Positions 51,950 to 62,216 of a stretch of 64,000 nucleotides of DNA are shown here, in pieces. The notes below the pieces were generated by a model that saw only the letters and a program-made list of their open reading frames with translations, did no database searches and was not told the origin of the DNA. Source of the DNA: an uncultured Prevotellaceae bacterium (GTDB lineage Bacteria > Bacteroidota > Bacteroidia > Bacteroidales > Bacteroidaceae). The DNA lies in the NCBI GenBank assembly GCA_902786665.1, contig CADADN010000001.1, forward strand, positions 89,986 to 153,985, given 5' to 3'. The translations under genes and the position numbers were made by a program. Position 1 is the stretch's first letter. Every line of letters starts with the position of its first letter.

Positions 51950-54895
51950 ATGCAAAGATTCAAAATTCTTATTTCTGCCTTTCTATGTACATGCGCATTG
52001 GGCCTCAGTGCCGCTGAGATAGTGAAAAACGGCAATTGCGTGACCGTCTCACCAGAGTCGCCAAAAGCCGATGGCGCCAAGGTCGTATGCCTGCAAGTGG
52101 TCAACGACAACATCATCCGCGTGAGGGCCACAAGCGAGAACGCCTTGCCCGAGAAGAACAGTCTCATCATTGTGCCGCAAAAGGGCAAACCGCAGTTCTC
52201 TGTCGATGAGGACGCCCAGAAGGTGTATGTGAAGGCGAAGAATGTGCAGGCCGTTGTCGACAAGAAGAGCGGCGATGTCACTTTCCTTGATGCCAATGGC
52301 AAGCAGTTGCTCAAGGAGGCGAAAAATGGCAAGACCTTCAAGCCTTTCCGTGTGCCGGAGCGTGAGTTGGGCGTCTGCCAGCGAACACTCTCTGAGCAAG
52401 AACTCAACGGCCTCACCTGGCACCTGCTCTTCGAACCGCAGTCTGACTTGAAAGCCGTCTATGGACTCGGACAACACCAAGCCGAGGAATTCAACATGCT
52501 CGACAAGAATGAGGAACTCTATCAATATAACACCAAGGTGAGCGTGCCCTTCGTGATGAGCAACCTGAACTATGGCTTGCTCTGGGACAGCTACAGCCTC
52601 TGCCGTTGGGGAAATCCGCAGGACTATCTGCAACTGAACAGGGCCTTCAAACTCTACGACAAGAATGGCAAGCCGGGCCAACTTACCGGAACCTATGTGG
52701 ATAAAGACGGCAAGAAAATAGTTCGGGGCGAAGACTCCATCTATTTCGAATACGACTGTCCGTCGACGTCCAAGATTGGAAATGCCACCGATGATGGCGG
52801 CATCAAGAACCTGCCTAAGAATTTCAATTTCGACGGGGCTACAGTGGTCTACGACGGATTCATCGAGGCACCGGCCACCGACCTGTATCATTTCATTCTC
52901 TACTATGCTGGATACATGAGGGTGTATATCGGTGGCAAGGAAGTGGTTGCCGAGCGTTGGCGCACAGCCTGGAACCCCAATTCCTGGAAATTTGCCACCC
53001 AACTGCAGAAAGGGGTGAAGACTCAACTGCGCATTGAGTGGAAACCTGATGGTGGCGTGAGCTATTGTGGTCTGCGTGTGGCTCCTCCCTATGAGGGCAA
53101 CAAGAATAAAAACATCAGCATTTGGAGTGAGATGAGCCGCGACATGGACTACTACTTCATTGCCGGCAACAACATGGATGAGGTGATCAGCGGCTACCGC
53201 ACACTCACCGGCAAAGCATCGCTCTATCCCAAATGGGTGCTCGGATTCTGGCAAAGCCGCGAGCGCTACAAGAGCAGTGGCGACATCGAGGACAATCTGG
53301 CCGAGTTCAGGAAAAGGCATATCCCCATCGACAATATCGTGCAAGACTGGAACTACTGGCCCTTGCCCGATTGGGGTAGCCATGAGTTTGAGACCTCTCG
53401 CTATGCCAATCCGCAGGCCATGCTCGACAGCGTGCACCAAATGCATGGACGCTTCATGATCTCGGTATGGCCCAAGTTCTATGATACGGTAAAAAATTAC
53501 AAGGAACTCGAAAGCAAGGGCTGGATCTACAAACAGGCCATCACCGACGACATCCACGACTGGCTCGGGTATACGGGGTCGTTCTATGATGCCTATGATG
53601 CAGGGGCACGCAAGATGTTCTGGCGTCAGATGGACGAAAACCTCTATACGAAATACAAATTCGGCATCGATGCCTGGTGGATGGATGCCTCCGAACCCAA
53701 TGTGCGCGACTGCACCCCCGTATGGTACAGGAAGGCCCTCTCGGGTCCCACGGCGCTCGGCACGTCGACCGAGTATTTCAATGCCTATTCCATAGTCAAT
53801 GCCGACGCCATCTACAACGGCCAACGTTCGGTGAATCCCAACCAGCGCGTGTTCTTGCTCACCCGCAGCGGTTTTGCAGGCGAGCAGCGTTTCTCCACTG
53901 CCACATGGTCGGGCGATATCGGCACACGTTGGGAGGACATGCGTGCACAGATGACTGCCGGACTCAACTACTCAATGAGTGGACTTCCTTTCTGGGGAAT
54001 GGACCAGGGTGGTTTCTCCGTGGAAAGCCGTTACGTGAAGGCGCAGCAAGACTTCGACCAGACTGGTGTGGAGAGCGCCGACCTCACCGAGTGGCGTGAG
54101 CTTCAGGCACGCTGGAACCAGTTTGGCTGTTTCATTCCTCTTTACCGTGCTCACGGCCAATGGCCGCTTCGCGAGGTGTGGAACATCGCTCCCGACAACC
54201 ATCCCGCATACAAGACCATCGTATGGTACGACAAGTTGCGCTACCGCATGATGCCATATCTCTACTCCATGGCAGGATGGGTGCACTTCAACGACTATAC
54301 CATGATGCGTGGTCTGGCCATGGACTTCAATGGCGACGAGAACGTATACGACATTCCCGACCAGTGGATGTTTGGTCCGGCATTCATGGCCTGTCCGGTG
54401 GGATATTACAAGGAGCGTAGCCGTAGTGTCTATTTCCCCAAGCAGTGTGGGTGGTACGACCTCTATACCGGCGATTTCGTGAATGGCGGACAGCGCATCA
54501 TTGTCGATGCCCCATACGACAGAATCCCGGTATTCGTGCGCGAGGGCAGCATCGTGCCTTTCGGTCCAGAGATGGAATGGTGCGACGAGAAACCCGCCGA
54601 TGTCATCAATCTCTATGTCTATGAGGGTGCCGATGGATGCTTCGAACTTTACGAGGACGAAGGTACCAACTACAATTATGAGAAGGGCAAATATGCCACC
54701 ATCAAGATTTCCTACGACGAGTCTACCAAGACCCTGACCTTCGGCAAGCGAAACGGTTCGTTCAAAGGCATGCTGAAGAACCGGTCGTTCAATGTCGTGG
54801 TGGTTTCGAAAGACAAGCCCATGCCGCTCAATCTCGACAATCCTGCCGGACAGTTGGTCAACTACAGTGGCAAGGAGGTCAAGGTGCAACTATAA
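51950..54895 (+). CDS. GH31 glycosidase with PA14 insert (alpha-xylosidase-like)
   Basis: A 981-residue exported enzyme (signal peptide about 1-22). An N-terminal beta-sandwich leads into the catalytic barrel, interrupted by a PA14 domain at about 285-385 (TDLYHFILYYAGYMRVYIGG, KTQLRIEWKPDGGVSYCGL). The nucleophile is Asp579 in DAWWMDASEPN and the acid/base Asp656 in WSGDIGTRWEDM. The PA14 insert and WMDASEP motif are like Bacteroides alpha-xylosidases acting on xyloglucan oligosaccharides; alpha-glucosidase remains possible. GH2 follows 31 bases on. Confidence 0.92.
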   Translation: MQRFKILISAFLCTCALGLSAAEIVKNGNCVTVSPESPKADGAKVVCLQVVNDNIIRVRATSENALPEKNSLIIVPQKGKPQFSVDEDAQKVYVKAKNVQAVVDKKSGDVTFLDANGKQLLKEAKNGKTFKPFRVPERELGVCQRTLSEQELNGLTWHLLFEPQSDLKAVYGLGQHQAEEFNMLDKNEELYQYNTKVSVPFVMSNLNYGLLWDSYSLCRWGNPQDYLQLNRAFKLYDKNGKPGQLTGTYVDKDGKKIVRGEDSIYFEYDCPSTSKIGNATDDGGIKNLPKNFNFDGATVVYDGFIEAPATDLYHFILYYAGYMRVYIGGKEVVAERWRTAWNPNSWKFATQLQKGVKTQLRIEWKPDGGVSYCGLRVAPPYEGNKNKNISIWSEMSRDMDYYFIAGNNMDEVISGYRTLTGKASLYPKWVLGFWQSRERYKSSGDIEDNLAEFRKRHIPIDNIVQDWNYWPLPDWGSHEFETSRYANPQAMLDSVHQMHGRFMISVWPKFYDTVKNYKELESKGWIYKQAITDDIHDWLGYTGSFYDAYDAGARKMFWRQMDENLYTKYKFGIDAWWMDASEPNVRDCTPVWYRKALSGPTALGTSTEYFNAYSIVNADAIYNGQRSVNPNQRVFLLTRSGFAGEQRFSTATWSGDIGTRWEDMRAQMTAGLNYSMSGLPFWGMDQGGFSVESRYVKAQQDFDQTGVESADLTEWRELQARWNQFGCFIPLYRAHGQWPLREVWNIAPDNHPAYKTIVWYDKLRYRMMPYLYSMAGWVHFNDYTMMRGLAMDFNGDENVYDIPDQWMFGPAFMACPVGYYKERSRSVYFPKQCGWYDLYTGDFVNGGQRIIVDAPYDRIPVFVREGSIVPFGPEMEWCDEKPADVINLYVYEGADGCFELYEDEGTNYNYEKGKYATIKISYDESTKTLTFGKRNGSFKGMLKNRSFNVVVVSKDKPMPLNLDNPAGQLVNYSGKEVKVQL

Positions 54896-54926
54896 TTGAA
54901 CGGTAACTTAACGATGAAGTGAGAAA

Positions 54927-57365
54927 ATGATGAGAAAGTCTTTATTATTTCTTATCGCCTCAGCAATATCACTTGTGGTCTCGGCAAGAGACCGCAAGTG
55001 CTTTGATGAGGGATGGCTGTTCACGTTGGGTGACTCCGCATCGATGTCTGCCATCGATTATGATGATTCATCATGGCGACGGCTCGACCTTCCTCATGAC
55101 TGGGCTATAGAAGGTGATTTCCTGCCATCACATCCCTCGGGCGCCGGTGGAGGTGCTCTTCCGGGTGGAATCGGATGGTATCGCAAGCATTTCAATGTCG
55201 AGACATCCGACCGCTACTTCATTGAATTCGATGGAGTATATATGAACTCCACCGTCTACGTGAATGGTCGGCAAGTAGGATTCCGTCCCTACGGATACAG
55301 TTCCTTTGAATACGACATCACACCTTATATAAATAAAGGTGCTGAGAACATCATTGCCGTCAAAGTGGATAACAGCGACCAGCCCAACTCACGGTGGTAC
55401 AGCGGTTGCGGCATCTATCGCCATGTATGGCTTACCACAACACCTAGTTCGCATTTCAACCATTGGGGCGTCCACGTGGTGGCTGAACCAAATGGTTCCG
55501 TGAGCGTGACGTCTGATTTTACAATCGATTACCCGCAACCATTCTGCAAAGTGCGTAACACCATTCTTGATGACAAAGGCAATGCGGTAGCCACATCCAC
55601 TTCGTCACGTGCTACAGACAAACTGAAAGTGAGGCAACCACATCTCTGGTCGATAGAAGACCCCTACGTATACACCGTGAGGACTGAGCTGATGAAGGGG
55701 AAGGAGGTGATAGATACCTATATCACCACTACAGGATTTAGGTCTTTCCGTTTTGATGCCCAAAGCGGGTTCTCGCTCAATGGGAAATCGATGAAGATCA
55801 ATGGCGTGTGCGAGCATCACGACCTTGGTTGCCTTGGTGCTGCCATCAACGAGGACGCCATCCATCGCAAACTTACTATCCTCAAGGAGATGGGTGTCAA
55901 CGCCATTCGTTGCTCGCACAACCCACCGGCACCCGAACTGCTCAATATGTGCGACACCATGGGCTTTATCGTGATGGACGAGTCGTTCGATATGTGGCGA
56001 CGCAAGAAGACACAGAACGACTATGCCCGTTTCTTCGACGAATGGCATGAGCGCGACCTCGCTGACCTGGTGAAGCGCGACCGCAACCATCCCTCCATCC
56101 TGATGTGGAGCATTGGCAACGAGGTGCTCGAGCAATGGTCGTCGGCCGAGGCCGACACGCTGACTCTCGAGCAGGCCAACCTGATTCTCAATGCGGGCCA
56201 TGATGCATCATCCCTGGCCAAAGAAGGGGAGTTGAGCGTGAACTCGCTTCTCACACGTCATCTGGCCGAGATTGTGAGAAAACTCGATGACACACGTCCC
56301 ATCACGGCTGGGTGCAACGAGCCCGACCCTGGCAACCATCTGTTCAAGAGTGGTGCGATCGACATTATCGGTTTCAATTATCACCACCAATGGGTGAAAG
56401 ACGTGCCCCGTAATTTTCCAGGCAAGCCGTTCATCTTCAGCGAGAGCGTATCGGCATTGCAGACCCGAGGTTTCTACATGATGCCCAGCGACTCTGTGTA
56501 TGTGGCTCCCAAGGAGTGGTGGCTGCCTTATACCGACCCCTCTTTCAAATGCAGCGCCTACGACAATATGCACGCCTCATGGAGCAGTACGCATGAGGAG
56601 ACATGGGACGTGGTGAAGCACAACGACTTCGTTGGTGGACAATTCATTTGGACAGGGTTCGACTATATCGGTGAGCCCACGCCCTACGCCTTCCCGGCCC
56701 GAAGCAGTTATTTCGGCATCATCGACTTGGCTGGCTTCCCCAAGGATTCGTACTATATGTACCAGAGCGAGTGGACCGAAAAGCCTGTGCTCCATCTCTT
56801 TCCCCATTGGAACTGGATAGAAGGCCAGACCATAGACATGTGGTGCTACTACAACCAGGCCGACGAGGTAGAACTGTTCATTAATGGCAAGAGCCAAGGA
56901 GTGAGAAAGAAGGCCGACTCGCACCAGTATCATGTGATGTGGCGGGTGACCTTTGAGCCTGGTGAGGTGAAGGTGGTGGCACGCAAGGATGGAAAGCAGG
57001 TGCGTGAACAGGTGATACGCACCGCCGGCGCCCCCGACCATATCCGGTTGACCTCCGACCGTAATGCCATCTATGCCAATGGAAAGAGCCTCGCCTTCGT
57101 CACCGTCGAGATTGTAGACAAAGAGGGTAACGTTTGTCCGAATGCTGAGAACCAGGTGTTCTTCTCCGTAGAGGGGAATGCCACCATCGCAGGCGTGGAC
57201 AATGGCCTGCAGACATCGATGGAGCGATTCAAAGCCGACAACCGGAAAGCGTTCGCGGGCAAATGCCTGGTGGTGCTCCAAGCGAAAAAGAATCCTGGCA
57301 GCATCCGTCTGACGGCCAAGGGCGTCGACCTACGGCAGGCGACTTTGGAACTGAAAGCAGATTAA
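54927..57365 (+). CDS. GH2 glycosidase (beta-galactosidase-like)
   Basis: An 812-residue exported glycoside hydrolase with signal peptide about 1-20. Domains run: GH2 jelly-roll N-terminus (WRRLDLPHDWAIEGDF), Ig-like sandwich, TIM barrel, then C-terminal sandwich domains (about 600-812, DUF4982-type). Acid/base Glu399 is in WSIGNEVLEQW and the nucleophile Glu506 in FIFSESVSA. NGVCEHHDLGCLG and RCSHNPPAPELLNMCD are GH2 signatures. Together with the GH31 it would trim side chains of xyloglucan-like oligosaccharides; the exact sugar is inferred. Confidence 0.92.
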   Translation: MMRKSLLFLIASAISLVVSARDRKCFDEGWLFTLGDSASMSAIDYDDSSWRRLDLPHDWAIEGDFLPSHPSGAGGGALPGGIGWYRKHFNVETSDRYFIEFDGVYMNSTVYVNGRQVGFRPYGYSSFEYDITPYINKGAENIIAVKVDNSDQPNSRWYSGCGIYRHVWLTTTPSSHFNHWGVHVVAEPNGSVSVTSDFTIDYPQPFCKVRNTILDDKGNAVATSTSSRATDKLKVRQPHLWSIEDPYVYTVRTELMKGKEVIDTYITTTGFRSFRFDAQSGFSLNGKSMKINGVCEHHDLGCLGAAINEDAIHRKLTILKEMGVNAIRCSHNPPAPELLNMCDTMGFIVMDESFDMWRRKKTQNDYARFFDEWHERDLADLVKRDRNHPSILMWSIGNEVLEQWSSAEADTLTLEQANLILNAGHDASSLAKEGELSVNSLLTRHLAEIVRKLDDTRPITAGCNEPDPGNHLFKSGAIDIIGFNYHHQWVKDVPRNFPGKPFIFSESVSALQTRGFYMMPSDSVYVAPKEWWLPYTDPSFKCSAYDNMHASWSSTHEETWDVVKHNDFVGGQFIWTGFDYIGEPTPYAFPARSSYFGIIDLAGFPKDSYYMYQSEWTEKPVLHLFPHWNWIEGQTIDMWCYYNQADEVELFINGKSQGVRKKADSHQYHVMWRVTFEPGEVKVVARKDGKQVREQVIRTAGAPDHIRLTSDRNAIYANGKSLAFVTVEIVDKEGNVCPNAENQVFFSVEGNATIAGVDNGLQTSMERFKADNRKAFAGKCLVVLQAKKNPGSIRLTAKGVDLRQATLELKAD

Positions 57366-57368
57366 TGA

Positions 57369-57404
57369 AATAAGAGCGGGGCCGGTTTCGACCTCGCTCT
57401 TATT
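57369..57404. terminator. Terminator after the GH operon
   Basis: aataagagcgggg (57369-57381) pairs with cctcgctcttatt (57392-57404) using one G-U pair over a 10-base loop. It separates the convergent GH2 and the 164-residue protein gene and may work both ways. Confidence 0.8.
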
Positions 57405-57446
57405 ATATTAATGGATGAAGTTTCGCATTCGCTCAACTCCATGGAA

Positions 57447-57941
57447 TCATTGTGCGGAATAAATCCGCTCGATTTCCTTGTAGGCTGCCACCCAGTCGGT
57501 GTCAAGCGAGAACTTGGTGAGGTAGCCTTCGTTGGTGATGTAGGCCAGCACATATTCCTTGTTGGGATCGTTGAAAAGCGGATTGGCAAGACTCACTTGC
57601 TTGAACGTCTCGATGACGTTCTGGCGCGCTTTCTTGTTGGAAATGGTCAGCTGGTATTCGTAGGCATTGATGAACTTGTAGAGCGCCAAGGCCTGCTCGT
57701 TGAGTGGACCTATGTCGCTTTTGGGATCACGTTTGAGAGTTTGTGTTCCAAGATATTCGAGAGCGAACTGTTTGAAACGTGCGATTTTTCTTTCCTCAAG
57801 CGATTTAGAGGTATTCTCAGAGGTTTCCCTGGCCATGCGTAATGCTTCAAGATAGGCCACTGAATCTGTGGATACAGCTTCTTGTGCCGAGGCAAAAGCG
57901 ACGGCAAAGAGCAGTGCGAACGAAATGAAAAGTCGTCTCAT
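57447..57941 (-). CDS. Secreted protein of unknown function
   Basis: A 164-residue exported protein (signal about 1-20, ending FASAQ). The mature part is helical and charged (ARETSENTSKSLEERKIARF, LYKFINAYEYQLTISNKKAR), with no cysteines or recognisable motif. Its last 50 residues are more polar with DP and aromatic residues. The position downstream of the ModF-like genes is same-strand but in a 32-base gap, so co-transcription would not be with them in sense of order. I do not recognise it. Confidence 0.65.
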   Translation of the reverse strand: MRRLFISFALLFAVAFASAQEAVSTDSVAYLEALRMARETSENTSKSLEERKIARFKQFALEYLGTQTLKRDPKSDIGPLNEQALALYKFINAYEYQLTISNKKARQNVIETFKQVSLANPLFNDPNKEYVLAYITNEGYLTKFSLDTDWVAAYKEIERIYSAQ

Positions 57942-57973
57942 AATTCTATTTGTTGATTTGGTTTCTATTCTTG

Positions 57974-59455
57974 TTAATTCTTCTTCAATTCAAGATGATG
58001 GTCGATACAGGGAGGTAATTCCTCAGCATAGTGGGTCACCATGATCAAGGTCTTGTTCTGTCGCTGACAGAATGTTTCGATGATGTCCTTTGCCAACTGT
58101 CGGTTGGCATCGTCGAGTCCGTGAAGGGGCTCGTCGAGGATGAGCAGCTCGGGGTCTTTGACGAATGCCCTGGCCAACAGCACGAGCCGTTGCTCACCGC
58201 TTGAGATACTCATGAAGTTGCGGTCGTGCAGATGGCCTATGCCAAAGAGGTCCATCCACCAACGACACTGCTCATATTCCTCTTCAGTGGGTTTCACATA
58301 CAAACCCACCGAGTCTTTCAGGCCACTGGCCACCACTCGGATGGCCGGCATGTCCTTGCGATAGGCGCGGTGCATCTCTGGCGACACGTAGCCGATATGG
58401 CGCTTGATGTCCCAGATGGTCTCACCCGAACCACGGGGGATATCGAACAAGGTGATGTCGCTCGCATATCCTTGGGGATTGTCGGCACAGATGAGACTCA
58501 GCAGGGTCGATTTTCCCGAACCATTGCTTCCGCTGAGGGCCCACCGTTCTCCGTTCATCACCACCCAGTCCAGCTCGCGTAGGATGGTGCGTTCGCCGTA
58601 TCGGATGGATACCTTGCGCAACCTCACCACTTCTCGGGCATGATACTCGTCTGCCTTATAGGGTAATCGGAGCAGAGCATCGCGCTTCTCGTTGGTGAGC
58701 ACGCTGGCGGGCCGCGGTTTCTTCACGCGGAGATATTCGGCAACGGGCATCTTCGTCCCCACGAGCATTTGGTCTACCACTACCACATGGGTGATGAAGC
58801 CGGGTATGTCGTCGGTTTTCGCCAATACCAGTACCAGTTGCAGGGCCTGCTCCTTGGAAAGGGTGGTCAGCAGGTCGTCCAACTGTCTGCGTGCCACCAC
58901 ATCGAGTCCGATGAATGGGTTGTCCATCATCAGGATGCGTGGGTGTGAGAAGAGCGCCTTCGTCAGTTGGAACTTCCGCAGTTCGCCACTCGACAGCAGG
59001 ATGATGTACTTGTCGAGCAGGGCATCCATGCCGAAGAGCTGGTAGAGATGTTCTTGGAAAGCGCGTCTTTCGGGCATGTCTTTCCCTGTGAGGAGAAACT
59101 CCTGTTCGAGCAATTCACCCACCGTCGGGGTCTCCTCGTCGATATCATGCTGGTTCCACCGCTGCTGCAGGTAGTAGGTGGAGTCGTTGTCACCACCATA
59201 GCAGTCGCGGAAGGTGATATATTTGATATTCTCGGCAGCCAGTTCCCTCTTGCTTGGCGAGAAATCATAGACAGGGTCCTGTCCCAGCAAAGGGTGTCGG
59301 CCCACAAGCATTTCCACCAGCATGGTCTTGCCGCAGCCGTTGGCTCCGACGATGGCGATGTGCTCATCCGAGAGCGCCTCGAAGTCAACGGGAGCCGCCA
59401 TACGCCATTTGGGCATACGGGGCACGCCAGCCTTTATTTTGATGGTTGCTTGCAT
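57974..59455 (-). CDS. ModF-like ABC ATPase with two nucleotide-binding domains
   Basis: A 493-residue protein with two ABC ATPase units and no membrane part. Unit 1: Walker [10 protein letters not shown], signature [16 protein letters not shown], Walker [13 protein letters not shown]. Unit 2: [37 protein letters not shown]. This arrangement is as in ModF/PhrA, loosely linked to molybdate or photorepair, with unknown true role. [10 protein letters not shown] at 59455 overlaps ruvC by 22 bases; a later Met (MPKWRM) is an alternative start. Confidence 0.85.
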   Translation of the reverse strand: MQATIKIKAGVPRMPKWRMAAPVDFEALSDEHIAIVGANGCGKTMLVEMLVGRHPLLGQDPVYDFSPSKRELAAENIKYITFRDCYGGDNDSTYYLQQRWNQHDIDEETPTVGELLEQEFLLTGKDMPERRAFQEHLYQLFGMDALLDKYIILLSSGELRKFQLTKALFSHPRILMMDNPFIGLDVVARRQLDDLLTTLSKEQALQLVLVLAKTDDIPGFITHVVVVDQMLVGTKMPVAEYLRVKKPRPASVLTNEKRDALLRLPYKADEYHAREVVRLRKVSIRYGERTILRELDWVVMNGERWALSGSNGSGKSTLLSLICADNPQGYASDITLFDIPRGSGETIWDIKRHIGYVSPEMHRAYRKDMPAIRVVASGLKDSVGLYVKPTEEEYEQCRWWMDLFGIGHLHDRNFMSISSGEQRLVLLARAFVKDPELLILDEPLHGLDDANRQLAKDIIETFCQRQNKTLIMVTHYAEELPPCIDHHLELKKN

Positions 59456-60003
59456 ACTCTGTCTCTGTTCTTGTTCAAGAAATCCTTCCATCCACGGAAA
59501 TGGGCATCCGACGAGGGCTTGCCCATCTGCAGATAGTGGCAATAAGCGGCGGCCAAGGCGTCGGTGGCATCCAGGAATCGGGGCATGTCGTCATCGTTGA
59601 TGTTGAGCAGGCGTCGGAGCATGCCTGCCACTTGTTCTTTCGATGCCGAGCCGTTGCCCGTGATGGCCATCTTGATTTTGAGTGGTGCATACTCGTGGAT
59701 GGGGATGTCGCGGTGGATGGCTGCCGCAATAGCCACGCCCTGGGCCCTTCCGAGTTTCAGCATCGACTGCACGTTCTTGCCGAAGAAAGGCGCCTCGATG
59801 GCTACCTCGTCGGGCAGGAAAGCATCGATGATGCCCGTCATGCGTTCGAAGATGTGTCCCAGTTTCAGATAGGGGTCGCCCATCTTTCTCAGGTCGATGA
59901 CGCCCATGGCCATCATCGAAGCATGATTGCCTTCCACCTTCACCACACCATAACCCATGACGTTGGTGCCTGGGTCGATTCCGAGTATGATTTTCTCCGT
60001 CAT
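59434..60003 (-). CDS. ruvC: Holliday junction resolvase RuvC
   Basis: A 189-residue endonuclease resolving Holliday junctions. The catalytic acids occur as [15 protein letters not shown] (Asp10), [13 protein letters not shown] (Glu) and [14 protein letters not shown] (Asp pair). [17 protein letters not shown] is also typical. It overlaps the MBL gene (ATGA, 60000-60003) and the ModF-like gene. No ruvA or ruvB is nearby. Confidence 0.96.
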   Translation of the reverse strand: MTEKIILGIDPGTNVMGYGVVKVEGNHASMMAMGVIDLRKMGDPYLKLGHIFERMTGIIDAFLPDEVAIEAPFFGKNVQSMLKLGRAQGVAIAAAIHRDIPIHEYAPLKIKMAITGNGSASKEQVAGMLRRLLNINDDDMPRFLDATDALAAAYCHYLQMGKPSSDAHFRGWKDFLNKNRDRVCKQPSK

Positions 60004-60644
60004 CGGTCGAGATAGGGATTCAGTCGCAGTTCATCTCCAATCGTGGTGACATTGCCATGGCCTGGCAACACCTGAGTCTCGTCGGGCAACTGGGCCAGCG
60101 ACCTTAGGCTTTGGATGATTTGCATCATGCTGCCACCTTCCAAGTCGGTGCGGCCTATCGACAAGTGGAAAAGGGTGTCGCCCGTGAGCAGGATGTGCTC
60201 GTCCATGATATGGAAGCAGACCGACCCTCTGGAATGCCCGGGTGTATGGATCACATGAAGGGTGTGGTGACCGAAGCTGATCTTGTCGCCATCGGTCAGC
60301 AATCTGCTTGGAGCGGGGAAGGGGTAGGGAGGCTTGGTGCCGATGAACAACACCGACTGCTGTGGCAACTTGTCCATCAGCGTCAGGTCGTCTTTGTGCA
60401 CCTCTGGCGAGAGCCCGAAGGCATCGTAGATGGTGTTATTGCCGAAGTTATGGTCGCAATGGCCATGCGTCGACAGCAGATGCTTCGGGGTGAGGTGGTT
60501 GTCACGGATGTAATCCACGATGGCCTTGCGCTCGTTCTCAAACCAGGCTCCACAATCCACTACCACGCACTCGCCACTTTCGTCGCTCAGCACGTAGCAG
60601 TTCTCCTGCAGCATGTTGCACACAAATCGTTGTATCTTAATCAT
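60000..60644 (-). CDS. MBL-fold hydrolase (glyoxalase II-like)
   Basis: A 214-residue metallo-beta-lactamase-fold protein. The metal motif HxHxDH is [13 protein letters not shown] and later His motifs occur in [15 protein letters not shown] and [10 protein letters not shown]. This fits thioesterases/glyoxalase II-like enzymes with broad or unknown substrates. [10 protein letters not shown] at 60644 overlaps the rsmG stop (ATGA), deciding against a longer upstream frame. Confidence 0.88.
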   Translation of the reverse strand: MIKIQRFVCNMLQENCYVLSDESGECVVVDCGAWFENERKAIVDYIRDNHLTPKHLLSTHGHCDHNFGNNTIYDAFGLSPEVHKDDLTLMDKLPQQSVLFIGTKPPYPFPAPSRLLTDGDKISFGHHTLHVIHTPGHSRGSVCFHIMDEHILLTGDTLFHLSIGRTDLEGGSMMQIIQSLRSLAQLPDETQVLPGHGNVTTIGDELRLNPYLDR

Positions 60645-61261
60645 AATGGCAGATATATAAGATATTTTTCTTTGAACCACTCTTCCTCTATCCAGTCGCT
60701 GATAGGCATCACTTCAATGCTGTTGCGGAAAGGCGCAATCTCGTCACGTATGTCGCCACCCTTCAGGCAGAAGATGCCGTTGGCTATGGCGTTCTTTTGC
60801 ACGGGCGAGATATTCTTTCTCACGATGCGCACCAGGTCGGGCAGGGGCATGACGGCACGGCTCACCACGAAGTCGTATTTTCCGCGTTCCTCCTCGCCAC
60901 GGATGTGTGTGGCCGATACATTGCGCAGTGCGATGGCCTTGGCCACCTCCTCCACGACGCGTATCTTCTTCCCGGTTCCATCAATTAGATGGAATTCGCA
61001 TTCAGGCCAAAGGATGGCGAGGGGAATCCCCGGGAAACCACCACCGGTTCCGAAGTCAAGTATCTTTGTTCCGGCCGTGGGATTAAGGCCGTAGGCGATG
61101 GCCAGGGAGTGGAGCACATGATGCTCGTAGAGGTGCTGGATGTCTTTCCGCGAGATGACGTTCACCTTTTGGTTCCAGTCCTCATAGAGTGGGTACAATT
61201 CATTGAATTGTCGTATCTGGTCGGCTGTAAGACCGGTAAAATACTTCTGTATCTGGTTCAT
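60641..61261 (-). CDS. rsmG: 16S rRNA (guanine527-N7)-methyltransferase
   Basis: A 206-residue SAM methyltransferase (GidB/RsmG). The SAM loop is KILDFGTGGGFPGIPLAI, followed by HLIDGTGKKIRVVEEVAKAI. DFVVSRAVMPLPDLVRIV is the substrate motif. The start MNQIQKYFTGLTADQIRQF is typical. It is ATGA-coupled at both ends: to the RsiV-like lipoprotein and the MBL gene. Confidence 0.96.
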   Translation of the reverse strand: MNQIQKYFTGLTADQIRQFNELYPLYEDWNQKVNVISRKDIQHLYEHHVLHSLAIAYGLNPTAGTKILDFGTGGGFPGIPLAILWPECEFHLIDGTGKKIRVVEEVAKAIALRNVSATHIRGEEERGKYDFVVSRAVMPLPDLVRIVRKNISPVQKNAIANGIFCLKGGDIRDEIAPFRNSIEVMPISDWIEEEWFKEKYLIYLPL

Positions 61262-62064
61262 CGCTTGAAAAGGTTTTTCAGGTCAGAGTTCTTGACTTCC
61301 ACTTCAATCTCACCTTTCGAACGGTCGGCTATCTCGCCCATGACGTAAACGAAGGTGATGGTGTTATCCTTGAGGATGAAATTCTGGGTGGGGTAGGGCT
61401 CGCTGTTGACAAAGAAGCCCGCCTGACGCAATTCCTCTAGCGATTTCACCGCTGCCTGTTTCTGCAGTTTCGAGACAATGGCATCGGTGATGCTGCGCTC
61501 CGCGCCATGCACGAAGATGTCTTCCAACCTGAGAATGCGCTTGGTGGCCAGGTCAAGGTTCAGGCATACCGTGTAGTCGGTGGTGATGGCACCCTGGCAA
61601 TTGGATATTTTGGCCATGTAGCTCAAGGTGCTGTCTTTGCCTTCCTCCATACTCGTCTTCACTTTAAAACTGATAGATGCTGCCTCGGCATTCGCCTCGT
61701 CAGTATAGATGCCAGTGTAGAACTCGCGGTAGTCATCGATATAGCGTCGCACGAAAGAGTCGACGGCTTCTCTTGGCGAGAAATGCCTGTCGCTGAGCGA
61801 CAAGTAGTCGGGCGAGAGGATATCGGCATGGAGCAGGCTGTCGTTGAGCGGGGCATATTCCTTGTTGGCAAAGGTAAGGAGCTGAAGCGACACCGAGCAA
61901 TGGGCCTGCAGGGCAGAGTCGCTCAGGATAGCGGTGGTATCGGTGGTCAGTGTGTCGAGCACCACACCCATCTCCTTCATCGTGGGGTGGTGTTTGCAGC
62001 CCATCATTGTCAGGATGACAAAGATGGGCAAGAGACCAATAGTTCTTGTTCTATTCCTACACAT
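61258..62064 (-). CDS. Lipoprotein with RsiV-like DUF3298 domain
   Basis: A 268-residue lipoprotein with lipobox LTMMGC (Cys23). The C-terminal half resembles DUF3298/RsiV-type domains (CLNLDLATKRILRLEDIFVH, FILKDNTITFVYVMGEIADR), linked in Bacilli to lysozyme sensing. No sigma factor is adjacent here, so an anti-sigma role is not supported. It has a clean promoter upstream and its stop overlaps the rsmG ATG. Confidence 0.8.
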   Translation of the reverse strand: MCRNRTRTIGLLPIFVILTMMGCKHHPTMKEMGVVLDTLTTDTTAILSDSALQAHCSVSLQLLTFANKEYAPLNDSLLHADILSPDYLSLSDRHFSPREAVDSFVRRYIDDYREFYTGIYTDEANAEAASISFKVKTSMEEGKDSTLSYMAKISNCQGAITTDYTVCLNLDLATKRILRLEDIFVHGAERSITDAIVSKLQKQAAVKSLEELRQAGFFVNSEPYPTQNFILKDNTITFVYVMGEIADRSKGEIEVEVKNSDLKNLFKR

Positions 62065-62120
62065 TTCCTAATTTACCTATTGCTTGCCTGTCCTTAAACA
62101 GAACAGGCCATAATCGTTTG

Positions 62121-62151
62121 CAAAATTAAGCAAAACGCAGTTGAATACAAA
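62121..62151 (-). promoter_or_regulatory. Promoter of the lipoprotein-rsmG-ruvC transcript
   Basis: On the minus strand TTTG (62151-62148), a 19-base spacer and TAATTTTG (62128-62121) match the consensus exactly. The lipoprotein ATG lies about 57 bases on. Confidence 0.75.
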
Positions 62152-62216
62152 ATAAAACACATCTTTTTAACAATAGTTCGGTAAATTAAAGCTTTAACTC
62201 TATTTTTGTTAGTTGA

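Noticed and set aside
52049-53824. A 591-residue minus-strand frame opposite GH31
   Set aside because: The GH31 frame has a signal peptide, PA14 and catalytic motifs; the opposite frame has none.
50906-57365. A complete polysaccharide utilisation locus
   Set aside because: No SusC, SusD, sensor or transporter gene lies in or next to the LacI-GH31-GH2 run, so only a partial locus is claimed.
57974-59455. Molybdate transport role from ModF likeness
   Set aside because: No molybdate permease or binding protein is nearby; two-domain soluble ABC proteins of this type have mixed roles.
61258-62064. Anti-sigma factor (RsiV) function for the lipoprotein
   Set aside because: No sigma-factor gene is adjacent and the protein is a lipoprotein without the cytoplasmic anti-sigma helix, so only domain similarity is stated.
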